Source: Micavibrio sp.
Lineage (GTDB): Bacteria > Pseudomonadota > Alphaproteobacteria > Micavibrionales > Micavibrionaceae
Direction: 5' to 3'
Assembly (NCBI GenBank): GCA_021604545.1
Contig: BQJE01000004.1
Span: 166,703-230,702, forward strand
DNA: 64,000 bases
Below the pieces are notes generated by a model, which worked only from the letters and a program-made list of their open reading frames with translations, made no database searches and was not told the DNA's origin. The number at the start of each line of letters is the position of its first letter. Within the stretch, counting starts at the first letter, position 1. Below are positions 18,402 through 27,248 of the stretch, in pieces. Made by a program: the position numbers and the translations under genes.

Positions 18402-19232
18402 ATGATGGAAGAACAAATACAAGAAACTGAAGAAAAGCCGCATGAGCCACCGATGACGGCCAAGGAAGAGCTATCTGAATTTTTCAGAACAGCCCTGATT
18501 GCTGTTGTGCTCGCGTTGCTGATCCGCACCTTTATGTATGAGCCGTTTAATATCCCCTCCGGTTCGATGAAACCGACACTAGAGATCGGGGATTATTTGT
18601 TTGTACACAAACCGGCTTATGGCTACAGCAAACATTCCTTCCCGTTCAGCTTTGCTCCGATTGAAGGGCGTATTTGGTCGAAGGAACCGCAGCGTGGTGA
18701 CGTCATCGTTTTCAAATTGCCGAGCAATCCGCGTATTGATTATATCAAACGTGTCGTGGCTTTTTCCGGTGAAACGGTTCAAGTAAGAGAAGGGCGCCTC
18801 TATATTAATGGCCAGATTGTTCCGCGCGAACCTGTCGGTCTGCAACGCATTGATGATCAGTATCGCGGTGAAGTCACCCCTATGGAGTATATCGAAACGC
18901 TACCGGGCGGGGTATTGCACCGGATCTACGAGGAAAACGATGATCGTCCCTATGACAACACCGAACTTTTTACGGTGCCGAAAGGACATTACTTCGTTAT
19001 GGGCGATAACCGTGACAATTCGCAGGACAGCCGTGCTGGGGATAGGGGTGTTGGCTATGTGCCGTATGAAAATATTGTTGGTAAGGCGGACTTCATATTC
19101 TTTTCAACCAATGGCCATGCGCGCCTCATGGAAGTTTGGAAATGGCCATGGAGCATTCGTTACGACCGGTTTTTTGTACAGCTTGATCCGGTGCGTGATG
19201 ATATAGATGCAGAAGAGCCTCAAAGTGAATAA
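18402..19232 (+). CDS. lepB: Signal peptidase I
   Basis: 276 residues. It removes signal peptides from exported proteins. A single membrane anchor (about residues 30-48) is followed by the catalytic Ser S55 in IPSGSMKPTL and the Lys K116 in DYIKRVVAF. The late box GDNRDNSQDSR is also present. It lies in the conserved order acpS-lepB-rnc-era. Its 3' end overlaps the possible early start of rnc. Confidence 0.96.
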   Translation: MMEEQIQETEEKPHEPPMTAKEELSEFFRTALIAVVLALLIRTFMYEPFNIPSGSMKPTLEIGDYLFVHKPAYGYSKHSFPFSFAPIEGRIWSKEPQRGDVIVFKLPSNPRIDYIKRVVAFSGETVQVREGRLYINGQIVPREPVGLQRIDDQYRGEVTPMEYIETLPGGVLHRIYEENDDRPYDNTELFTVPKGHYFVMGDNRDNSQDSRAGDRGVGYVPYENIVGKADFIFFSTNGHARLMEVWKWPWSIRYDRFFVQLDPVRDDIDAEEPQSE

Positions 19233-19896
19233 GTCTCTTAAAGCCCTCGAAGAAAAAATCGGCCATCATTTCGGCGATAAAGATTTGCTTCACACCGCCC
19301 TTACCCATTCAAGCACAGGTCATGAAACCAACTACGAGCGGCTTGAGTTTCTCGGCGACCGGGTTTTGGGGCTGGTTGTAGCACAGCTTTTATACGAAAA
19401 ATTCCCAGAGGAAAACGAAGGTGATCTGGCCAAGCGGCTGGCATCGTTGGTGCAGGGCTCAATGCTGGCGCAAATGGCTACCCAAATCGAGCTTGGCGAT
19501 TATATCCATTTTTCCGAGGCCGAGCGCAGCGCTGGCGGTAATGAGAATGATAATATTCTGGCCGATGTCTTTGAATCCCTGATCGGGGCGCTTTATCTGG
19601 AAAGCGGGTTAAGAGCCCCTGAAAAGCTAATCCACGAGCTTTGGAGCGATGTTTTGGACACCATGATAGCTCCGCCGCAACATCCCAAGACCGGTTTACA
19701 GGAATGGGCGCAAGGGCAGAGCTTGCCGCTTCCTGTCTATGAGATTGTTTCACAAAGCGGTCCCGACCATGCACCGGTTTTTGATATAAAACTTGAGGTC
19801 AGGGGATTTGATCCCATCGTCGCGCAGGGGCGCACACGTCAGGAAGCCGAAAAGGAAGTGGCGCGTGAATTTCTTAAAAAAATAAAAAAGGATTAG
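19207..19896 (+). CDS. rnc: Ribonuclease III
   Basis: 229 residues. It cuts double-stranded RNA in rRNA and mRNA processing. The signature ERLEFLGDRVLGL with the metal-binding acidic residues lies in the N-terminal domain, and DNILADVFESLIGALYLE holds the second metal site. The double-stranded RNA-binding domain is at about residues 158-227. The start is either ATG at 19207, overlapping lepB by 26 bases, or GTG at 19225, overlapping by 8; neither has a strong ribosome site. Confidence 0.95.
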   Translation: MQKSLKVNKSLKALEEKIGHHFGDKDLLHTALTHSSTGHETNYERLEFLGDRVLGLVVAQLLYEKFPEENEGDLAKRLASLVQGSMLAQMATQIELGDYIHFSEAERSAGGNENDNILADVFESLIGALYLESGLRAPEKLIHELWSDVLDTMIAPPQHPKTGLQEWAQGQSLPLPVYEIVSQSGPDHAPVFDIKLEVRGFDPIVAQGRTRQEAEKEVAREFLKKIKKD

Positions 19897-19902
19897 TAGG
19901 TA

Positions 19903-20802
19903 TTGTCTGAAGAAACGTCTTGTGGATTTGTAAGTGTTCTCGGTTTACCAAATGCCGGAAAATCAACTTTGATTAATGCGCTGGTTGGCGCCAAGGTTTC
20001 CATCGTTTCCAGAAAAGTTCAAACCACACGCAGCCGCGTTTTGGGGATTCTTATTCATGATAAAGCACAAATTGTTTTGATCGATACGCCCGGAATTTTT
20101 GAGCCAAAAAAGACATTGGAAAAGGCGATGGTTACAGCCGCCTGGGGAAGTGTGCAGGACGCTGATGTTATTGTTCACCTTGTTGATGTCAGCGATAAAA
20201 AAGCCGTGGCCGAAAACGAAATCATCAGTGATCGTTTGCAGGAATGTAAAAACTGCATCCTTGTTTTGAACAAAACAGACAGGGTTGCCAAGCCTGATCT
20301 ACTGGCGCTTTCGCAGGATTTAAACGAAAAGCTCCCGTATAAAGCAACGTTTATGATTTCAGCACTGAAAGGTGATGGTCTGCCGGATCTGTTGCAGGAT
20401 ATAGCTTTGCGTTTGCCCAAGGGGCCGTGGATGTTCCCCGAAGATCAGATAACGGATATACCGATGCGGATGCTTGCGGCCGAAATTACGAGAGAAAAAC
20501 TTTTTGATCAACTGCATCAGGAACTGCCTTATGCCGTGATGGTTGAAACAGAAAATTGGGAAAAGTTCGATAACGGCAGTGTTAAAATTGATCAGGTCGT
20601 CTATGTTCAAAAAGATAATCAAAAAGGCATTGTGCTGGGCAAGGGTGGAACACGCATCAAAAAAATTGGAATGGATGCGCGGCTCGAACTTGAAGATATG
20701 ATGGGTGGTCGCGTTCATCTTAAACTCTTTGTAAAGGTAAAAGAAAACTGGACAGAGAATGCGGAGAGCTACCAGCTGATGGGACTTGATTTACCAAAAT
20801 AA
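19903..20802 (+). CDS. era: GTPase Era
   Basis: 299 residues. It is a GTPase needed for 30S subunit maturation. G1 is GLPNAGKST, G3 is DTPG, and G4 is NKTD. The C-terminal KH domain has KGIVLGKGGTRIKKIG. The start codon is TTG at 19903, six bases after the rnc stop, with TAGTAGG just before it; no ATG fits the conserved N-terminus. Coupled translation with rnc is likely. Confidence 0.95.
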   Translation: MSEETSCGFVSVLGLPNAGKSTLINALVGAKVSIVSRKVQTTRSRVLGILIHDKAQIVLIDTPGIFEPKKTLEKAMVTAAWGSVQDADVIVHLVDVSDKKAVAENEIISDRLQECKNCILVLNKTDRVAKPDLLALSQDLNEKLPYKATFMISALKGDGLPDLLQDIALRLPKGPWMFPEDQITDIPMRMLAAEITREKLFDQLHQELPYAVMVETENWEKFDNGSVKIDQVVYVQKDNQKGIVLGKGGTRIKKIGMDARLELEDMMGGRVHLKLFVKVKENWTENAESYQLMGLDLPK

Positions 20803-20990
20803 TAATTGAGGTTGGGGGTGATATGCTCTTCTTCTTTTTGTGGCCCTTTTGTGGATAAAGAATTTTTTTTTACACGAGGGCTTGGCATCTTCATCATCAT
20901 GCTGCTAGAGTACAATCTTCTACACCACAGCGGTTATTTAGTGTTCAAAATCGGGCTTTAAGCCTGAGGGGATTTTGAGAGGATTTACAG

Positions 20991-21503
20991 ATGAGTTGGA
21001 CTGACGAGCGGGTAGCACTACTGACGAAATTATGGAGCGAGGGCAAAACGGCTGCGGAAATTGCATCGGCTCTTGGCGGGGTTACACGCAACGCAGTTAT
21101 TGGAAAGGCACACCGCCTTAAACTGTCCAATCGGGTTTCACCTATCCAGCAAAATAAAAAGCCTACTTCGCCGCCGCCTAGTGCGCCTGGCAAAGTTGAG
21201 CGTAAGTCGGCTCCTGTTCCTATCGCCATAAATAACGACGGCAAAGGGATTAAGCTGACTGAGCTGGAGGCACAGATGTGCCGCTGGCCTTATGGTGACC
21301 CCAGAGATGAGAATTTTGGCTTCTGTGGTGGCGAGAGGATGGCCGGTGTGCCTTATTGTGAGGAGCATGCGAAGCTTGCCTATCAGGCGGCTAGCCGTAA
21401 TCGTATTCTTAAGGCCAAGGAATTTGAAGAAAAGCAGGCTAAGGACAGTGATTCAGGTGAAGATGAAGAGCGGGAAGTGGCTAAAGCCGCTGTCAGAGCC
21501 TAG
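20991..21503 (+). CDS. gcrA: Cell-cycle regulator GcrA
   Basis: 170 residues. GcrA binds sigma-70 RNA polymerase and activates promoters methylated by CcrM at GANTC in alphaproteobacteria. The N-terminal helix-turn-helix starting MSWTDERVALLTKLWSEG with AVIGKAHRLKLSNR is diagnostic. The C-terminal sigma-interacting domain includes CRWPYGDP and FCGGERMAGVPYCEEHAKLAYQ, and ends in an acidic tail. An intrinsic terminator follows. The upstream 188 bases hold no GANTC site that I can see. Confidence 0.96.
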   Translation: MSWTDERVALLTKLWSEGKTAAEIASALGGVTRNAVIGKAHRLKLSNRVSPIQQNKKPTSPPPSAPGKVERKSAPVPIAINNDGKGIKLTELEAQMCRWPYGDPRDENFGFCGGERMAGVPYCEEHAKLAYQAASRNRILKAKEFEEKQAKDSDSGEDEEREVAKAAVRA

Positions 21504-21527
21504 TTCCATCCCTAAAATAAAATCATC

Positions 21528-21553
21528 AAAGCCGCCAAATGGGCGGCTTTTTT
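21528..21553 (+). terminator. Intrinsic terminator after gcrA
   Basis: GCCGCC (21531-21536) and GGCGGC (21542-21547) pair around AAATG, flanked by AAA and a run of six T. It closes the gcrA transcript before the efflux operon. Confidence 0.92.
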
Positions 21554-21614
21554 ATTTGGTGATAAAGATGTAAGATGCCTCCGATTAATGGTTAAGAGAG
21601 AGGCCCTATAGAAT

Positions 21615-22700
21615 ATGAAGTCTTCAAAAATCATTGCGGTCGTTATTGCTGTTGTGGCTTTGGCCTGGATTTTGTCCGGGGTTCTGTTTGCTGGACCGGA
21701 GGAAAAGTCGGCACAGAAAATGGCTGCTAAAAACAATGCCCAGCCAAAAATTATGGAGGTACGCGTCAGGGAGCTAACGGCCGAGTCTTTTGCCAATGAT
21801 ATTATTGTCACCGGCCGCAGCCGTGCCTCGCGTACGGTAGAAATCAAGGCCGAAACCGATGGGCAGATCTCTGAGCTGTTAAAAGAAAAGGGCCATGAGG
21901 TCGAAGATCAGGAAACGCTTGCTCGACTTGAATTGCGTGATCGCTCGGCCAAGGTTAAGGAAGGCAAGCAGCGCCTGTCACAAAGACAGATTGAATACAA
22001 CGCCGCCAAGAAGCTGGCGAATAAGGGCTTTAATTCAAAAGTACGACTGGCGCAGGCGCAGGCTGATTTGGAAACGGCACGATCCGAATTAAAAAATTCT
22101 GAAGTATCGCTGGGTAAAACCAAAATCATTTCACCGTTTGAAGGCCTGATTTTTGAGCAGGTGATCGAAATCGGTGATTTTGTTTCTGTTGGTGATCCGC
22201 TTTTCACAGTGGTTGATCTTGATCCGATCGAACTGGTAGCTTTTGTTTCTGAACGTAACATCGCCGAGCTTTCGCCGGGACAAAAGGCCCGCGCCGAATT
22301 TCTTGATGGCCAGGTGATCGAGGGTGAGGTCAGCTATATCGCCCCGGCCGCCGATCCACAAACCAGGACGTTCCGTGTCGAAATTACCGGTGATAATACG
22401 GATTTTACAATTAAGGAAGGTATGACGGCCAATATGTTTCTGCCGGTGGCGGAAAAGCAGGCGCATAAAATATCGCCGTCAGTCTTGTCATTGAATGATA
22501 GTGGTCAGGTCGGCGTCAAAATCGTTAATGAGAAAAACGAAGTTGTCTTTGCGCCGGTTGCTATTCTGGCGGATACGCCGGAGCATATGTGGGTTGGCGG
22601 CCTGCCGGATAAAATACGCCTGATTACGGTTGGACAGGATTTTGTCTCTGGTGGGCAAATCGTTAAACCCGTTGAGGTGAGCGGAGATGGCTTGCTATGA
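21615..22700 (+). CDS. RND efflux periplasmic adaptor
   Basis: 361 residues with an N-terminal membrane anchor (residues about 5-27). It links an RND pump to an outer-membrane channel. The half-lipoyl segments are EIKAETDGQISELLKEKGHEV and GKTKIISPFEGLIFEQVIEIGDFV, separated by a helical hairpin (VKEGKQRLSQRQIEYNAAKK onward), and followed by beta-barrel and membrane-proximal domains. Its stop overlaps the pump gene by four bases (ATGA). No outer-membrane factor is encoded beside it. The substrate is unknown. Confidence 0.92.
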   Translation: MKSSKIIAVVIAVVALAWILSGVLFAGPEEKSAQKMAAKNNAQPKIMEVRVRELTAESFANDIIVTGRSRASRTVEIKAETDGQISELLKEKGHEVEDQETLARLELRDRSAKVKEGKQRLSQRQIEYNAAKKLANKGFNSKVRLAQAQADLETARSELKNSEVSLGKTKIISPFEGLIFEQVIEIGDFVSVGDPLFTVVDLDPIELVAFVSERNIAELSPGQKARAEFLDGQVIEGEVSYIAPAADPQTRTFRVEITGDNTDFTIKEGMTANMFLPVAEKQAHKISPSVLSLNDSGQVGVKIVNEKNEVVFAPVAILADTPEHMWVGGLPDKIRLITVGQDFVSGGQIVKPVEVSGDGLL

Positions 22701-25700
22701 CCGGATCGCTGATCCATGCGGCCATCCATCATAGCCGGACGGTTTTGTCTATTCTCGTTCTTTTGCTCATAGCCGGGGCGTATTCTTATATTGCGATCCC
22801 AAAGGAATCCTCGCCGGATATCGATATTCCGCAGATTTATATCAATATGAACCTGGAGGGTGTGTCCCCCGGTGATTCCGAGCGTCTTTTGCTGCGGCCA
22901 ATGGAGCAAGAGCTCACCGCCATTGAAGGCGTCAAGGAGATGAAGTCGACAGCGTTTCAGGGCGGCGGCTTTGTGTTGCTGGAGTTTCAGGCCGGTTTTG
23001 ATAAGGATCAGGCGCTGGACGATGTACAAAAAGCCGTTGATCAGGTGCGCCCTGATCTGCCCGATGATGTTGATGAACCCAATGTCACGGAAGTAAATTT
23101 TAGTCTCTTCCCGGTTCTGGTGGTCACATTATCAGGAAGTGTACCGGAGCGGACCTTATTAAGGCTCGCACGGGGTCTGCAGGATAAAATTGAGGCTGTG
23201 GGCTCGGTGCTTGAGGCCGGGATTGCCGGTGACCGTGAAGAGCTGGTTGAGATTCTGGTTAAGCCAGAGCTGATGGAGAGCTATGGGTTGAACGGCACCG
23301 ATATTCTGACATTCTTTAATTTATCGAACCGTCTGGTGGCCGCTGGTAAGCTTGATACTGGCGCCGGCGCTTTTGCCATTGAAGTGCCCGGCCTGTTTGA
23401 AAGTGTCTATGATGTCATGAACATGCCGTTGCGCACCGACGGCGATTCCGCGATTAAAGTTAGCGACATTGCCGAGATCCGCCGTACGTTTAAGGATGCT
23501 ACGAGCTTCGCCCGGCTCAATGGTGAACGCGCCATTGCGCTTGAGGTTGTCAAACGTTCCGGTGAAAATATTATTGATACGATCGAAGCGGTGCGCGAGA
23601 CAGTGGAAAAGGAACGTAAGTTTTGGCCCGAAGGTGTTGTTGTTTCCTACACGCAGGATGAATCGGAGAGTATCAAGACCATGCTTCTTGATCTGCAAAA
23701 TAATGTCATCAGCGCGATCCTGTTGGTGATGATTGTCGTGGTGTTTGCCCTTGGCGTGCGCTCGGCGGCGCTGGTTGGCATCGCTATTCCCGGCGCGTTC
23801 CTCACCGGTATACTTTTCCTGTTCACTGTGGGTTTTACCGTCAATATCGTTGTGCTATTCGCGTTGATTTTGTCTGTTGGTATGCTGGTTGATGGTGCGA
23901 TTGTTGTCACCGAATATGCCGACCGTAAAATGGCTGAAGGTCTACCGAGGGACAAAGCATACGGCGCAGCGGCGACGCGTATGTCCTGGCCGATTATTGC
24001 TTCAACCGCAACGACACTGGCGGCCTTTGCACCTCTTCTCTTCTGGCCGGATATTGTTGGTGAGTTTATGAAATACATGCCGATTACGCTGATTGCGGTT
24101 CTTGCGGCGTCCCTTCTGATGGCGTTGATCTTTGTGCCGACATTGGGTGCTATCTTCGGTAAGGCCGGAGCGGCGGGTGATCCGAAAATGATGGCGATGC
24201 TCAGTGCATCGGAAAGCGGTGACCTCAAATCTATTAAGGGCTTTACTGGCCTGTATATTTCTTTTCTCGACAAAGCATTGAAAATCCCCGGCATTATTTT
24301 GCTGATTGCTGTGGCTTTGTTAATAGGCGTACAATTTTCCTACGCCAAATTTGGCAAGGGTGTTGAATTTTTTCCAGATATTGAGCCGGAATTTGCCTCC
24401 GTGCTTATACACGCGCGCGGCAATCTTTCGATTTACGAGCAGGATTATCTGGTGCGTGAGGTTGAAGCGCGTATTCTTGATACAAAGGGCATCGAAACTT
24501 TTTACACCCGCGCTGGTAAGCCGCCGCAAAAAGGTTCTGATCTGGCCGAGGATGTCATTGGTCAAATACAGGTACAATTTGAAGATTGGGGCGGATCGCG
24601 GCCTTCAATTGATGCAATCCTTGATGATATCAAGCTGCGTACCGATGGCCTGGCTGGGATTTCTGTCGAAGCCCGCAAACAAGAAGGCGGGCCGCCAACT
24701 GGCAAGGCGGTGCAGGTTCAACTCTCCACGCGTTTTCCTGAAAAACTGGAGCCGGCGGTGAAGCAGGTTTTAGAAATTTTTGAGGAACTTGGTGATTTTA
24801 TCGATATCGAAGATAGTCGGCCCTTGCCCGGTATTGAATGGCAGCTGAATGTTGACCGTTCACAAGCGGCAAAGTTTGGCATCGATATCACGACAATCGG
24901 CTATTATATCCGCATGGTAACCAATGGTTTGATTGTTGCAGAATACCGACCCGATGACAGCGAGGACGAAATTGACATTGTCATTCGCCATGCGGCGGAA
25001 CAACGTACACTCGATCAACTTGACCGTGTGCGCATTGAAGGGAGTAGCGGCTCGGTGCCGATTAGCTCCTTTACCGAGCGTAAAGCCAAGCCAGCCGTAG
25101 GCGTAATTAACCGCTCCAATCAAAAACGTACTATTACAGTTCAGGCCGAGTTGCCGCCCGGTATAAACACCGCTGCGAAAGTGGAGCAGATCAAAGCGTG
25201 GTTGGTGGCCAACAAAGACAAGGTGGATCCAGAAATTGAAATTATTTTTAAAGGTGAGGATGAAGATCAGCGCGAGGCTCAGGCTTTCCTGGTGAAAGCT
25301 TTTATCATTGCGCTGTTTATCATGGCGATTATTCTTGTGACGCAGTTCAATAGTTTTTACAGCGCGCTTTTGATTTTGAGCGCCGTCATCATGTCAACGA
25401 TTGGTGTGATGATCGGACTGATGGTCACGGGGCAGCCCTTTGGCATTATCATGAGCGGGGTTGGCGTCATCGCGTTGGCTGGCATTATCGTCAACAATAA
25501 TATCGTTTTGATTGATACTTTCGATCATTTGCGTCGCGAATATAGTGACAAAATGGATATACGTGAGATTATTCTGCGTACTGGCGCGCAGCGTTTGCGG
25601 CCGGTTCTCCTGACAACGATTACAACCGTGGTTGGGTTGATGCCAATGGTGTTGCAGATGAATATCGATTTTGCTTCCCGTGAGGTCAGTATTGGCGCGC

Positions 25701-25882
25701 CCTCGACGCAATGGTGGGTGCAGCTTTCCACGGCCGTGGTCTTTGGGCTTAGTTTTTCGACGGTTTTGACGTTGGTGGTGACGCCGGCGGCGCTAATGTG
25801 GCGCGAAAAAGCCTCTCATATTTTTGTCCGATTGAAGAATTTTAGGAAAAGCGGATCTCGCGCTATTTCGGATGCACCCTAG
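22697..25882 (+). CDS. RND-family efflux pump permease
   Basis: 1061 residues with the AcrB-type layout: a first membrane helix, porter domain, helices 2-6, helix 7, second porter domain, helices 8-12. It exports small molecules using the proton gradient. The helix-4 motif reads VGMLVDGAIVV, so only one of the usual two adjacent Asp residues of HAE1 pumps is present. The N-terminal HHSRTVLSILV and the segment PKESSPDIDIPQIYI match a subfamily frequent in alphaproteobacteria. It is co-transcribed with the adaptor upstream. The substrate cannot be read from the sequence. Confidence 0.93.
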   Translation: MTGSLIHAAIHHSRTVLSILVLLLIAGAYSYIAIPKESSPDIDIPQIYINMNLEGVSPGDSERLLLRPMEQELTAIEGVKEMKSTAFQGGGFVLLEFQAGFDKDQALDDVQKAVDQVRPDLPDDVDEPNVTEVNFSLFPVLVVTLSGSVPERTLLRLARGLQDKIEAVGSVLEAGIAGDREELVEILVKPELMESYGLNGTDILTFFNLSNRLVAAGKLDTGAGAFAIEVPGLFESVYDVMNMPLRTDGDSAIKVSDIAEIRRTFKDATSFARLNGERAIALEVVKRSGENIIDTIEAVRETVEKERKFWPEGVVVSYTQDESESIKTMLLDLQNNVISAILLVMIVVVFALGVRSAALVGIAIPGAFLTGILFLFTVGFTVNIVVLFALILSVGMLVDGAIVVTEYADRKMAEGLPRDKAYGAAATRMSWPIIASTATTLAAFAPLLFWPDIVGEFMKYMPITLIAVLAASLLMALIFVPTLGAIFGKAGAAGDPKMMAMLSASESGDLKSIKGFTGLYISFLDKALKIPGIILLIAVALLIGVQFSYAKFGKGVEFFPDIEPEFASVLIHARGNLSIYEQDYLVREVEARILDTKGIETFYTRAGKPPQKGSDLAEDVIGQIQVQFEDWGGSRPSIDAILDDIKLRTDGLAGISVEARKQEGGPPTGKAVQVQLSTRFPEKLEPAVKQVLEIFEELGDFIDIEDSRPLPGIEWQLNVDRSQAAKFGIDITTIGYYIRMVTNGLIVAEYRPDDSEDEIDIVIRHAAEQRTLDQLDRVRIEGSSGSVPISSFTERKAKPAVGVINRSNQKRTITVQAELPPGINTAAKVEQIKAWLVANKDKVDPEIEIIFKGEDEDQREAQAFLVKAFIIALFIMAIILVTQFNSFYSALLILSAVIMSTIGVMIGLMVTGQPFGIIMSGVGVIALAGIIVNNNIVLIDTFDHLRREYSDKMDIREIILRTGAQRLRPVLLTTITTVVGLMPMVLQMNIDFASREVSIGAPSTQWWVQLSTAVVFGLSFSTVLTLVVTPAALMWREKASHIFVRLKNFRKSGSRAISDAP

Positions 25883-26057
25883 ACCAAAGGCTTAAATATT
25901 AACATAATATTTTTTTGACTATTGTTTTAATTCAATGGCTTAGAGCATGATGCCTCCTCAAAATACCTAAAATTTTAAGTAAATTTTATTTTTTTTGGTA
26001 CACTATATAGAGAGGGGAAATTTTTCCTCTGTCTGCGCGTGGGGATAATAATTGGGT

Positions 26058-27248
26058 ATGAATAATAAGGGGTTTTCATTGGTAGAGCTAGCGCTGGCGC
26101 TGATTTTGATCGGCTTGCTCGTCACACCCTTTATGCATAGATATAATTTATATGTCAGAGTTAAAACCTTTGATGAAACGCAAGTGGCTATGGGCGATGC
26201 CGGGATTGTACCCCAGGCGATCAATGATTTTGTTGATGCGAATGGCCGCTATCCTTGTCCGGCTGATAGATCTTTGGATGAGGATGCCAATCTGCACGGC
26301 AAAGAAATATGTCCGCCTGCGGGTGCTCCTGCCCCGGGCGCATGTATTGGAACCGGCGGTGGTCTGTGCCGGACGACAGGGCGTGATGCAGATGGTTTTG
26401 GTGGCGCTGACCCTATTTTGATTGGTGGTGTCCCTTATGCGACACTGAATATTCCGGTTGGCGCGTCTCTTGATGGCTGGAAAAATAAAATCCTCTACGC
26501 TGTTTCAGAACGCATGACCGATGGCAGTATCTCTCCGTTTGATGAAGAGCAGGGTGCGATTACTATTCAAGAGCAGGATGGAACTGACTTATCACCTACG
26601 ACAGCGCCAGGGAACGGCGATCAGCCTTACGTACTTGTTTCCCATGGTAGCAATGGTATCGGCGCTTTTACCGCTGGCGGTAAGCTGGTGCAGGCCTGCG
26701 GTGGTGCGATCAACGGCAGGGAGTTTGAGAATTGTAACAATGACAATATATTTGAGACGCCGGGATTTGCTCCACCGAATGCATTTGGCGTAATAGAAGG
26801 TCTGCGTTCTCTGGTTCCCGGTCCCGATTACAATGATGATCTGGTGACCTATCTGGTTTTTGGCCTTAGCGGGCTTTGGGCTTATACGGTCGATCCGGAT
26901 CACATTCATAATGACAATGAGGGCAATGTCGGAATTGGCCCGAATATGGATGATCCATTGGTGGAATTGGATGTTATTGGCATTATTAAGGCAGAGAAGG
27001 TTCTTGCTGAAACATATTGTGATGACGCCAATAATGATGGAGTCGAAGATAATTGTTTTCCAGTTGGCGTTATTGGTGGAACAGGCATTAATTGTGACGG
27101 TAATGGAGGCATGACAGGTGTGTCTGTCAATAATTCGGTTTGTGATCTTCATCTTCCCGTTGGCGCTATAACCGGCGGGCCATGTGCGGCTAATGAGTTT
27201 GCAAATGGAATAAGTGCAGGAGTAATAACATGCGCCCCACGACCATGA
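26058..27248 (+). CDS. Prepilin-like protein with tail-fibre-like motif (first of three)
   Basis: About 396 residues from ATG at 26058. The N-terminus MNNKGFSLVELALALILIG is a type IV prepilin signal, cut between G and F, followed by the hydrophobic helix. The secreted part contains GRYPCPAD, ILIGGVPYATLNIP, LDGWKNKILYAVSE, VLVSHGSNGIGAF and NCNNDN, shared with the next two genes. Near residue 295 comes GNVGIGPNMDDPLVELDVIG, which resembles the NVGIGTxxPxxxLxVxG motif found in phage tail-fibre and S74-type fibre proteins. The C-terminal part has paired Cys residues. No pilus machinery is adjacent. The stop overlaps the next start (ATGA). Confidence 0.85.
   Translation: MNNKGFSLVELALALILIGLLVTPFMHRYNLYVRVKTFDETQVAMGDAGIVPQAINDFVDANGRYPCPADRSLDEDANLHGKEICPPAGAPAPGACIGTGGGLCRTTGRDADGFGGADPILIGGVPYATLNIPVGASLDGWKNKILYAVSERMTDGSISPFDEEQGAITIQEQDGTDLSPTTAPGNGDQPYVLVSHGSNGIGAFTAGGKLVQACGGAINGREFENCNNDNIFETPGFAPPNAFGVIEGLRSLVPGPDYNDDLVTYLVFGLSGLWAYTVDPDHIHNDNEGNVGIGPNMDDPLVELDVIGIIKAEKVLAETYCDDANNDGVEDNCFPVGVIGGTGINCDGNGGMTGVSVNNSVCDLHLPVGAITGGPCAANEFANGISAGVITCAPRP

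Noticed and set aside
14568..25951. GCTTAGAGCATGAT at about 14568 and again at about 25938
   Set aside because: A 14-base match at two places is expected by chance in a window of this size.
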